Assembly: GCA_016800925.1 (NCBI GenBank)
Contig: JABCPU010000012.1
Span: 124,001-188,000, forward strand
Source: Suillus spraguei
Taxonomy: Eukaryota > Basidiomycota > Agaricomycetes > Boletales > Suillaceae
Direction: 5' to 3'
Length of the DNA stretch: 64,000 nt
Part shown: one piece after another, positions 1 to 10,623 of the stretch
How positions within the stretch are numbered: the first letter of the stretch is position 1
Layout of the letters: the number at the start of each line of letters is the position of its first letter
Position numbers and translations under genes: made by a program
The notes under the pieces: generated by a model
The model's database searches: none
Seen by the model: the letters and a program-made list of their open reading frames with translations, nothing else
What the model was told of the DNA's origin: nothing

Positions 1-322
1 TAAGCCAACTTTCAACGTCTAGTCATCAGCGCTGTATGTCAGTTCAGCTACAAGACAGGTTATCCACTCGAATTAACGGTCACTGTTCCAATTGAAAGGT
101 TGACGGCGATACAGTACTGGCGTGCAAGAGTGTGACGTGAGTTGAGTGTGACTACGGGCGGCGATTACCGGATATGAGTTGGTTCTCCCACGAGATGTAG
201 ACGTGCTTGCCGTCGTTGGCATACCTTTAATTTTCCTTTATACACCTTTCCCTATATCCTCTTCCTCTTCTTCCGTTCTCTAGTCTTTCCTCTCCTTGTT
301 TACTTTCTGCTCGTCCAGAGTT
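1..322. promoter_or_regulatory. Upstream region of VAC8
   Basis: No gene is visible here. The last 80 bases before the VAC8 start codon are strongly pyrimidine-rich (C/T tracts around 236-305), a common core-promoter and 5' leader pattern of expressed fungal genes. No other motif is claimed. Confidence 0.4.
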
Positions 323-2648
323 ATGGGCGTCGTCAGCAGTTGCTGTGAATCCTGTTGTAAGCCTTACAAACCATAATATAGACTTTAATCCCTCTCATAA
401 ATTTCTACAAGTCCGCTCGAGGAGATCTCAACAGTATGAGCCTCTTCTTCTAGAGAATGAACGAGAGGCAGTCGCAGACCTTCTCCAATACCTAGAGAGT
501 ATGTATTTTTTATCGACAAAACGAACTTCTGCTTACATGGGCACTAGACCGCACAACCACCAACTTCTTCCAAGGCTCCCCACTCACCGCATTGACTACT
601 CTCTCTTTTTCCGATAATGTTGACCTGCAGCGCAGCGCTGCACTTGCATTCGCTGAAATTACTGAGAAGGAAGTCCGCCCTGTGGGTCGGGATACGCTCG
701 ACCCAATTCTTTTCCTCCTCAGCAGCCAGGACACAGAGGTGCAGCGTGCTGCTAGCGCTGCCCTTGGAAACTTGGCCGTCAACAGTGCGTCACACCACGC
801 TCATGCATGCTCCCTATCGTTCACATTACTGATGTCATGCGCACAGCCGATAACAAGCTCCTCATTGTAAAACTTGGAGGCCTGGAGCCACTCATTCGCC
901 AGATGCTGAGTCCAAACGTTGAGGTGCAGTGTAACGCCGTAGGCTGTGTCACAAACCTTGCAACGCATGGTAGGTGCATCCCATATCGATGGTGATTATC
1001 GATGACTGACCTGCTTCTAATCACTCACGCGTACCTTTCTGATTTGCTTCTGTCACTTGAACCTTTGACACCCTAAGATGATAATAAGACGAAGATCGCA
1101 AAGTCAGGCGCACTTGTTCCGCTTACTCGGTTAGCACGGTCTAAGGACATGCGCGTTCAAAGAAATGCTACTGGAGCTCTATTAAACATGACCCACTCAG
1201 GTACGTAACAGTTCCTATCGGAAAACTGATTTAGAATCAACGAGCTTTCATAGATGAGAATCGACAGCAGCTTGTAAACGCGGGTGCTATTCCCGTGCTG
1301 GTCAGCTTGTTGAATTCGATGGACACAGATGTCCAATACTACTGCACGACCGCATTAAGCAATATTGCCGTCGATGGAGCAAATAGAAAGAAACTAGCAC
1401 AGAGCGAATCAAAGCTCGTAACGAGCTTGGTAGCCCTTATGGATAGCCCAAGTTTAAAGGTTCAGTGTCAAGCTGCCCTTGCTCTACGAAATTTGGCTAG
1501 TGATGGTATTTGTTCTTTTGTCTGACCTTTCTTCTGTTTGACATTGGTTTTGCAGAGAAATACCAACTAGAAATCGTCAAAGCTGACGGTCTTACTTCAC
1601 TTCTTCGACTGCTCCAGTCTACTTACCTCCCACTCATCTTATCCTCTGCTGCCTGTGTTCGTAATGTTTCCATCCACCCACAGAATGAGTCCCCTATCAT
1701 CGAATCTGGATTCCTGCAACCGCTCATCAACCTCCTGTCATTTAAAGACAATGAGGAGGTTCAATGCCACGCCATTTCCACCCTGCGTAATCTTGCTGCC
1801 AGCTCAGAGAAGAATAAGACGGCGATCGTGAAAGCAGGCGCAGTGCAAAGCATTAAAGAACTCGTGCTGGAGGTACCAATGAATGTGCAGAGCGAAATGA
1901 CTGCCTGTGTCGCCGTGTTGGCCCTGAGTGGTCAGTTACATGTGTTTTGTGATAATCTCTGCTGACGGGTTTGACAGATGAGCTCAAGGGTCAATTGCTT
2001 GAGATGGGTATCTGTGAAGTACTGATTCCGTTGACGAATTCACCCAGCTCGGAAGTCCAAGGCAACAGTGCTGCCGCTCTTGGTAACCTATCGTCGAAAG
2101 GTGTGTTCAGGAGGGTTTGATCTTTCCAAGAATTGACTTTTTTTCCAGACGGCCGAACTGCATCTGACGACTATTCTGCATTTAACGACGTATGGGAGAA
2201 GCCCGATGGGGGCATGCACCGATACCTTTACAATTTCTTGACAAGCGTAGACGCCACTTTCCAGCACATTGCTGTTTGGACGATCGTGCAGCTACTGGAA
2301 TCGGGAGACCCTCAATTGATTAGCAATATCCGCCTTTCTGGCCTTTTGAATCCCTCGATCAGGCAGCTTGCACTGTCACGTACACCATCGGCGACGTCTT
2401 CCGTTGGTACGCCTCGCTCGCACCGGTCACAGTCACAATCATACGCGGATACGGACAACGGGGATGGTCAGGGGGAGATTCAGCTGCTCGCACGGCGGAT
2501 TCTGGAGTTCGTTGATGGGGATGCTGATGGGGGACTTCCACGGAGCGTAGCCGGGTCTCATCTGGCGGGTTCTTCTGTTAGCAGTGCCAGGGATGAGGAA
2601 CTCCGAAGGAGTGTGCGGGAGGCGTTTTCGACTGGTTCACACCACTAG
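323..2648 (+). CDS. VAC8: Vacuolar armadillo-repeat protein Vac8
   Basis: Armadillo-repeat scaffold of the vacuole membrane. In yeast it acts in vacuole inheritance, nucleus-vacuole junctions and selective autophagy. The ATG at 323 is chosen because it opens a lipid-anchor (SH4-like) peptide, [11 protein letters not shown], with Gly2 for myristoylation and a cysteine cluster for palmitoylation. This short first exon ends at 356. An intron (357-411) follows, then the conserved acidic stretch ending in [18 protein letters not shown]. Successive ARM repeats run to about 2350, for example [42 protein letters not shown] and ALGNLSSK. At least eight introns interrupt the gene. After the last repeat comes a low-complexity Ser/Arg/Gly tail (about 2389-2645) that looks lineage-specific. 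It is the first gene in the window, with the GH16 gene downstream on the same strand. Identity is very secure; exact splice sites in the middle were read by eye. Confidence 0.95.
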
Positions 2649-3442
2649 CCAGGGTGGCTAGGAGGAACGATATATATCCTTCTTTCACGGTCTGCGCCTT
2701 GCCCGTCCGTTGTACATCCTTTACGTTGTTCATTGTTGTGCATCTTTTTTTCTTAATCGTATACTTATGTCTTTAGTTTTAGTTTTTTTGTTTCGTGACT
2801 GATGAGTTTTTTTAACGGTTTCTGGTGACGATTACGACTGAATGATTGTGCATAGTGACGAATAGACTATATTGCTGCCAACGTAGGAAGGCCCCCGAGC
2901 AGCCAGGAAAACTTCCTAATAAGGAGTTGAATGGGTAAATTTAGATGCGGTCTATTGTTCCACGACGCTGTGATCACAATTCTCATCCTTGTAGTGTAAC
3001 CACAATGACAATGGTTGTTTTGCACCCTCAAAATCCTTCACTTCTGCGAGTTTTCGGGTTACTTTTAATCTCTCTCCATTACAGACTGGCATCAGACGGT
3101 TGATCCGTTTCACCGCCTGTATAACGTAGGCCTCGTGTTTTTAAAAGGCCGAGGTAGACTCATTTTCGAATTCAAATAAGTAAGCACGCGTGGTTTCCTA
3201 ACTCGCTTGATAAGGTGTGTTTATATTGCACTCTCCATGCACAACTCTTTCTATTTCTCTCCTAGTAGTACTTATTATTGGATTACCAGGCTCGATAAAT
3301 TCTCTCCCCTACTCACGCACTAGATCGTGGCCCGGTGCTTCGATCGCTTGTGAGATCCTTTATTCGCGGAACACCGTCGACTACTGTTCACTAGACCTCC
3401 ACGTCCTCATCTAATTACCGTCTTCACGAATAACGACACGCA
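2649..3442. other. Intergenic: VAC8 3' region and GH16 promoter
   Basis: About 800 bases without a convincing coding region. The first part is T-rich and probably holds the VAC8 3' UTR. The short reading frame at 3217-3414 lacks splice or family support. Confidence 0.5.
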
Positions 3443-4900
3443 ATGTACACTTTCCTTCCGCTCATTGCTCTCGTACTGGCCCCCGTGTCCCTGGTGCAAG
3501 GGAAATCATTAATCCTCACCCATGCACACAAGGTCGCCGTCAAGCACAGTGCTGGCCTCGCGCGCGACCTTCGCATGGCGTTCGGTAGTATCCTCACTAC
3601 GCAGCCCAACTCATTAAATCAGAACTACTACTGCGTCGGCTCAGATGGGGAGGGTGTCAGCGTGCCTTCATCTGGCAATTCATCGTCCCCAACCACGAAC
3701 GGAAATGCGACTTCCACTGGAACGGCTGCACCGTCAAGCACAAGCGTTGCATCATCATCTTGGAAGGTAGCAGATAGTTACAGTGGGCAGAAGTTTTTCA
3801 ATGGATGGAGCTTCTTCACTGCAGCGGACCCGACAAATGGGAATGTTCAGTATGTAGATCAAACCACCGCTCAGAGCGCAGGCCTTATCCAGATAAACTC
3901 AAATGGAAACGCCGTAATGAGCGTTGAAACAACGCCGCAAGTACAGACCAATCGGCAGAGTGTGCGAATCACGACTGAAGCCACTTTCAATGGTGGCTTG
4001 GTTATAATGGATGCCGTGCATATGCCTACCGGATGTGCAACGTGGCCTGGTGCGTAGCGATCTGTTTTTGCATTTTCTATGATTTTTCTGACATCAGTGT
4101 CAGCATTTTGGACAAATGGCCCCAATTGGCCAGCCGGAGGCGAGATCGACATCATCGAGGGCGTGAATAACTACACGAACAATCAGGCGACGATTCACAC
4201 TAACCCAGGATGTGTATTACCCACCACCAGCAGTTCCTCGCTCAATATGTCTGGAACATTGGTTGCGTCTACTGACTGCTCAGCAGCTCAGACCGGTAAC
4301 CAGGGGTGTGGAATTCGCTCTAACTCGAGTAACTCGTTTGGAACAGGGTTCAATGGAATTGGTGGCGGTGTTTATGCTAGTAAGTATCCTACCCGTGGTC
4401 TTCTATATTAATACGCTAATGGTGAGCACAGTGCTCTGGGACAACTCCGGCATTAAAGTATACTTCTTCCCTCGTGGGTCAATACCATCAGATATCACCG
4501 CAAGAGCACCGCAGCCTCAGAATTGGCCGGCTCCTATGGCCAACTGGCCTTCAACGGATTGCAATCCATACCAATATTTCAATACCCATTCTGCCATTTT
4601 CGACACTACGCTTTGGTAAGTTTCTACTCATAACCAACGGAGTGTATTATCTTGATAGTAATGCGCATGTAGCGGTGACTGGGCAAGCGCCGTTTGGAAT
4701 GCCACAGGTGTGCCTGGGCAAGAAGTGAGCTGCGCACAAGAGACTGGCTTCTCGACGTGCTCGGCATTCGTCCAGGCTAGTGGTGGCTCGTTCAGCGAAG
4801 CCTGTAAGTCCCGTATCTTGTCCATGTTTCTTATCAACGTCCCTTACTGGTTACAGACTGGGAAGTGTCCAGCGTTACGATCTACCAGAACACATCATGA
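3443..4900 (+). CDS. Secreted glycoside hydrolase family 16 (endo-1,3(4)-beta-glucanase-like)
   Basis: Predicted extracellular or wall-acting beta-glucanase. The start at 3443 gives a signal peptide (MYTFLPLIALVLAPVSLVQG). It is followed by a Ser/Thr-rich linker (about 3660-3765) and a GH16 jelly-roll domain. The catalytic signature E-I-D-I-I-E is visible in WPAGGEIDIIEGVNNY near 4140, with the two glutamates as nucleophile and acid/base. Downstream the typical laminarinase pattern continues: HTNPGC, GGGVYA, a Cys-rich block and a final beta strand. I place the last intron at about 4807-4857; joining across it gives YWEVSSVTIYQNTS and a stop at 4898-4900, the usual GH16 end. Four or so introns in total. 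Substrate could be beta-1,3/1,4- or 1,3/1,6-glucan, either in wall remodelling or plant-matter breakdown; the sequence alone does not decide. Convergent with the next gene. Confidence 0.9.
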
Positions 4901-5148
4901 AATATTCACGACATTGGAGGAAACAGACCTATTATGGATCTATCGTTGTATTTACTACAGTATATATTGTAGCTCTACGTATGGGATTGCACGGCCACAC
5001 ACGCCAGCCGACGTTTAAAGTTACTGGGGTATGATCTTGAACTTGAAGATGTCTAAATCAAGCTTATCGCAGATAACCACGTAGGGATGCTAAAGTATCT
5101 TCCATGCACATTGCCATAAACGGCGCTATGGTTCTGAGACAGCTCTAA

Positions 5149-7553
5149 TCATAAGGTCCCCCCTCTTCTTGCCTCGCCAGCTTCCATGCGAGCGGAATGA
5201 CTGCCAAATTGCATCGCCTTTTTCTTCCTCACGCTCGCCTCAAGAAGTCCCACCTTTTGCGCAGCAAGCCGCAGCAACATTTTATCCCCAAGCCCCAGTT
5301 CCAGACGTGGGTCAAGCTTAAGATGCACAGGGAGCCCCGCAAGAAAAGAGACAACTGTGAGCGAAAGGAATGGATGGCGCGTCTCCTTGCCATGTGAGGA
5401 AATTACGCGGTCGTCTCGGCCAAGGTTGCGAGTTGGTATGCGGTCGAGTTCGAGCTGAAGCTGGATGACGGTATGAAGATGTTGTTGTAAGCTGTTCGAG
5501 GGGAATGAAGCTCACCTCGTCGATAACGCCCTGCCAGCCTCGAGTCGCGTATGCAGTACGGTGACGGCCGTATCCACCAAGTAACTCATCAGACCCGAGG
5601 CCATTGAGTAGGATCGTGCTGTACTAGTGTATGGCTGATAATCATCCGGCGCTGCCGAAATTCGGACTCGGCCCACCCCTTTGGAGGCGAAGTAAAGCGC
5701 CATAGCAAGACTCTGGGGAACGTGACATCAGAGTGTTATCTAGCGTAGAAGGGTAAACCTTACAAGATCCATTACTGTTCGACCAGGGAACATGATGGCT
5801 TCGACAGCTGTCCGCGCAGCTTGAGATTCCTATTTTATTATAGATAAGAAGCTCATCGAGATGAGGGCAGGAAAAAACCTCGTATGGAACATCCACCTCG
5901 ACCTATTGGAGTGAACATACGTTCTTTTTGAATAATTAATACTCACAAAATTCCATGTCCTGCCGGGACATATCCGCCTGAACTCTTCGACCTCCTGTAA
6001 CCCTGTCACACGGTCCGGAACCATGTATGAGGTAGATTCTTTCACCGCTCCATTGGTTTCTGCTGCTTTGAGTTGTCGCTTCTTCTCGCGCTTGGGAATA
6101 GCTCCTATGTTACCATCAGTTTGGACCTGTATCTTTCGCGGATTCTGGAAGGCCACATTAAGCAGATCTATGGGTTCATCCAGTGGTACATGCCTAGAGA
6201 ACACCAAATAAGAACAGGCCACAACAGTGTATGGCATCAAATTACCTATGTGCAAGGAATGCTAGTATAGTTGAATCGATGCCGCCACTGAAAAGGACTG
6301 CGACTTGCGCTCTCCCCTTTTCAGACGTTCTTCGCGGGATATTTTGAACGCGAAGCATCACACTTCTGTCCAGGTGATCGATAAGCTGATCGATGGCGAT
6401 GGCCAGATCACGCGGTAGTATTGCAGAGTCCAACGAGGGCACAAGCGGTGGTGCATCTGGAGGAAGCGTGGCGTTTACGCGACTAAGCTTTGCCTACAAT
6501 AGCTCGTCAAATCATCAAAAGCATATATTATCTCAAATGTACTCACGAATGGCAGAATTTGCCGGTCAATATGCCGTGGAATACATGTCAAACTGCTGTC
6601 GAAATATTGTGTGATCTACATAGATCAGGGACTAGGTCTAGCGCGGGCTAATTTAGTACCTCTTTGGATTCACATAGTTGTCCCACATCGAGGCAAAATA
6701 TCCCATCAGTAGATAGTTCTTCCATGACGTATCCCTGATCATCTCCAACGGAGACGGATGCAAGTAAGAAATATGGATTAGACACAGAAGGCTTGTGAAT
6801 GAGCAGAGAGCGGCGTCCAAGGGGGTCTCGAGCAAAGTACAATTTTCGAGATTCGGCCTACGTATAGGAATGTTAGAAAAACCATGAGAATACTGCTAGC
6901 GCAGCCTACATGGTAATACACAAATGCATATCTATTGCGTATCAAACTTCAGCAGGTAAAGATGCGCCCACATCTCAAAGAACTCACGGTCCTTCAATCC
7001 TCCCCAACAGGAAAGAGAGATCATCCATCGCAGAGAGTGTGCATATGCTTTGAAAGAGTTTCGCGCCATCATTTTCATATGCATTGACCTATGTCAGAGT
7101 AGCATTAGCTCTAGCCACGAGAGTCAAGCTGGAGGCATCCGACTCGCATTCAAGCCTTCGAAAACCTCGCCATTCCAGCAAAAGACATCCCCTTGATGCG
7201 AGTGAGGCTGCACTATGGGTGTGTCGCCTCGAAGCCGGAGTTCAGAAGCAAAGAATTCGAGATCGAGTGACGCCGGGCCGAATGTCTTGCTCGGAGACGG
7301 GGCATGCGCTTCACCAGAGCATGTCCCTTGGACTCGGACGTGATGGGTACCTTGTGCATCGGGACCTGTGGAGTAGTACCTCAATCAGTTCAACCTAGCC
7401 ATCGAACCGAAATGGCATCAACACACCACGAGCCGCATTGGCGACTTTTAATCGCTCGGACAATTCGTGATAAATAGTATCGTTCGGTCCGCCATGACCG
7501 TTAACGATGTCACCACGGCATCTTACGCGAAGCGAGCAGAAGATGCCACACAT
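5149..7553 (-). CDS. Asparagine synthetase domain-containing protein (Asnsd1-like)
   Basis: Two-domain protein of the Asnsd1 family. It begins MCGIFCSLR at 7553, so Cys2 is in place as the N-terminal nucleophile of a class II glutamine amidotransferase. Then come GDVFCWNGEVFEG and FARDPLGRRSLLI of that domain. The C-terminal asparagine-synthetase half has the PP-loop VLFSGGIDSTILAFLAHR (around 6390), which binds ATP. Further on are LLNGLGSDELLGGYGRHR (about 5560-5610), NLGRDDRVISSHGKETRHPFL and a basic tail ending at a stop at 5149-5151. Many short introns break the gene. The family's true substrate is unresolved in fungi, so free asparagine synthesis should not be assumed. It is tail-to-tail with the GH16 gene, and its start lies 266 bases from the 6PGDH stop. 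Confidence 0.9.
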
Positions 7554-7819
7554 GAAGAGTTTGAGAGTTTAGTATCGATCGAATCCGTTCACTATTTTAT
7601 TCTTTTTGAAAACTAGGCGTAACTGATCCGGGCCGCCTCTGATGCTCACGCCAAAATTAGTACAGAAGGGCAGTCATTGTTTTATTCTGCTATTCGCACG
7701 ACAATATCATACTTAGTAATAGTGCACCGGAAATACAGTTGCGATAGAAAAATTGATGAGGAAACACAGAAAATCTACTGAGACAAGAAAAGTTGGTCGT
7801 ATATACTTCATGTTCACCT

Positions 7820-9814
7820 TTAAGCGGAGTACGAGCTGGCAGAGACATTGCCTCCACGGCCAGTCCAGTTAATGTCTGAAGGTTACATGGTTAGAGACAT
7901 GCAGATAGATAAAGACAGAGCACATACGGATGTCGCGGTCCTTGGGTAGGCGGGGGTTCTCCTTACCGGGCGCAACACGGAAGGTGTGTGCACCGAAGTA
8001 ATCACGCTGGGTAGGTAGTTGCTGAGTATGTTATTTGGTCAGACACTATATGAGCGTACCTGAGCCTGGAGGAGGTTGGCGGGGACCACTTCACTCCTGT
8101 ATCCATCGAAGAAAGCAAGGGCAGTCGAGAAGGCGGGGGTGGGAATGCCCCAGAGGCAAGCCTGAGCGATGACACGTCTCCATCCGGGTTGTGCTTTGTG
8201 GACAGCTGTATACAATGTCATTAGATGGTACCAATCAATGGCTATTTAAACGAACCCTTGTTAAAGAAGTTATCGAAGAGTAGAGACTCAAGGTCCTTGT
8301 TCTTCTCGTAAGCGGAAGTGATGTCACCGAGGAACACACTCTGACAAAAATGTAAGCCTCGGGAGCAGAATAGTTGGCTTCACGTACCTTGATGATGCAT
8401 CCACCTCGCCACATACGAGCGATACCAGCGTAGTTCAAGTTCCAGTTCAACTAGACTTCCTGGTTAGAGCGTATACTTCGGTTGTTGAAACATTACTAAC
8501 TTCCTTGGCAGTCTCCCTCATGAGCATGAAGCCCTGCGTGTAAGAGATGATCTTGGAGGCATACAATGCCTGTTCAAGATCATCAATGAATTGTTGCTTG
8601 TCCCACGGAAGGGTTCCCTTTGAGGGCCATTGATAACTTTGCTGGCGCGCACGCGCTCTTCCTTGATGGCAGACAAGCAACGTGCGAACACAGCCTCACC
8701 AATAAGTGTGACTGTTAATCGCGGTCAGAGATCGCACTTAGTTCGGATGAGTAGTGGCATACCGGCAGTGCCAGCGTCAAGGGCAGCAATTGCCGTCCAT
8801 TTTCCGGTACCCTTCTGGCCAGCCTTGTCAAGAATTTTGGTGACGAGGGGTTCACCGTCGTCGTCGTTGAATTTGAGGATGTTGGCGGTAATCTCGATGA
8901 GGAAGGAGTCAAGGACACCCTTGTTCCACGTTGTGAAGATGTCAGCAATCTCACTCTCGTGAATACCAAGGCCACGTTTGAGGATATCGTAAGCCTCAGC
9001 AATCAGCTGCATATCACCGTATTCGATACCTAGAATGATTTTCTTAACCTCATAAACCACAGGGGGTCAATAATGATAATCACCATTGTGAACCATCTTG
9101 ACGTAGTGACCAGAACCAGTCTCGCCAACCCAGTCACAGCAGGGTTCACCGTTGACCTGAGCAGCGGTTTTCTGGAAGATTTCCTTAATGGCGGGCCAGG
9201 CAGCGGTTGAACCACCAGGCATGAGGGAGGGGCCATGACGAGCACCCTCCTCACCGCCAGAGACACCAGAGCCGACGAAAAGGAGGCCCTTGGCCTCAAG
9301 TTCCTTGGTGCGGCGGATGGAATCAGGGTAGTGGGAGTTACCACCGTCAATGACGATATCGCCCTTCTCCAAGTAGGGCTCGAGTTGCTCAATGAAGCTG
9401 TCTACAGCAGGACCAGCCTTGACAAGAAGGATGATCTTGCGAGGGCGCTTGAGTTTAGCACAGAGCTCCTGAATGGAGTGTGCACCCTGGACCTTAGTTC
9501 CTATAGAGCTCAAATCAGTAATAGGGATAAGGGGTATGAGGTCATAAATAACCTTTTGCCTCGTTGGCGAGGAAATCGTCGACTTTGCTGGTCGTGCGGT
9601 TGTAAGCGACAACGGTAAAGCCTTTGTCGTTCATGTTGAGGATCAGGTTTTGACCCTTTTTCCAGATTCACTGATCATGCAACAGCTGATATGCATAGAG
9701 ATCTTACCATGACGGCGAGACCAATCAGGCCGATATCACCTCTGCGGGAGAGAGGGGTCAGCATAGTTATTCTACACAATCGTAATCATGGAGGACGCAC
9801 ACTGGGGCCGACAT
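7820..9814 (-). CDS. GND1: 6-phosphogluconate dehydrogenase, decarboxylating
   Basis: Cytosolic enzyme of the oxidative pentose phosphate pathway: 6-phosphogluconate plus NADP+ gives ribulose 5-phosphate, CO2 and NADPH. The tiny first exon encodes MSAPV. After the intron comes the Rossmann motif [14 protein letters not shown]. Then follow [14 protein letters not shown], the substrate-binding [20 protein letters not shown] and the catalytic segment [19 protein letters not shown], where the intron falls inside the conserved HNGIEYGD. The C-terminal helical domain has [16 protein letters not shown] and FHINWTG-like [12 protein letters not shown]. The stop is at 7820-7822. About seven introns. 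Shares an 800-base divergent promoter region with the oxysterol-binding protein gene. Confidence 0.95.
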
Positions 9815-10623
9815 TGTATGTTTGTGAAAGATGTGGTAAAGGAAGAAGAGAGGATAATAGAATTGCGAAGGAAAGATGGGTTGCAACCTCGATGGATTAA
9901 CTAGATTAAGAGTCCGGAGCGTAAGGGCGTGAGACTCCGTATATCAATTTCCTCCCATGCTCTGAATCAGCCAAATGAATGGCGATGATTTAGATCACAG
10001 CCCAATCGCCCAATTCACTTATGATAACAGAAACCTCGAGGCCCAGCCAGATCTTCGGCGTAATTATCGCAAAGATGCCTATGCTAGAAGCACGTAGCGT
10101 AGAGAACGTTTGCTAATATAAAACCATATTCACTTAGCTTGGGACGCGCAGAGTCCTTCGAAACGCGTCCTGGCTATAGCACGTATGAGTGACAGAGAAA
10201 CTGTCGTGGGCAATATAACCGACAGCGAGAGAAAATTCTTTCAAAAATGCATGTAGACTCACCGACGATTTCACACAACACATTGCGGTGAGGACAAGGT
10301 TGCCGCCAGAAGTGAAAGACACTTCAATTGAGCCAATAGCAACCTAGTCAGCATCTGGAGACTTTCATGTGCTTCCGAGTCTTTCCCAGTCCTCTACTAG
10401 CAGCGCGTAATGAACGCGTGGGCCGGAACCGTGTCTTCTCTAAAAGTAACATTACCACGGAACACGTCCATCTTGCGACGAGGGCAAATTTTGCTTCCCA
10501 AATTTACTCTGGGACTGAAGCACACAGCTTACAGAGCCTCTAGCTATAGATATAACTGCTTACTGTGCCTTTGTCTCAACAACGCCGATCCGGCCGCCAT
10601 ACCTGAGCGCGAGTGAGTGGCAC
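9815..10623. promoter_or_regulatory. Divergent promoter region, 6PGDH / oxysterol-binding protein
   Basis: Roughly 800 bases between two divergently transcribed genes. I see no conserved reading frame; the small frames at 10134-10322 (-) and 10410-10616 (+) have no family resemblance. It presumably contains both promoters and 5' leaders. Confidence 0.45.

Noticed and set aside
5197..5397. Plus-strand basic frame that looks like a small ribosomal protein
   Set aside because: It is the antisense of the last exons of the Asnsd1-like gene, whose minus-strand frame gives conserved NLGRDDRVISSHGKETRHPFL.
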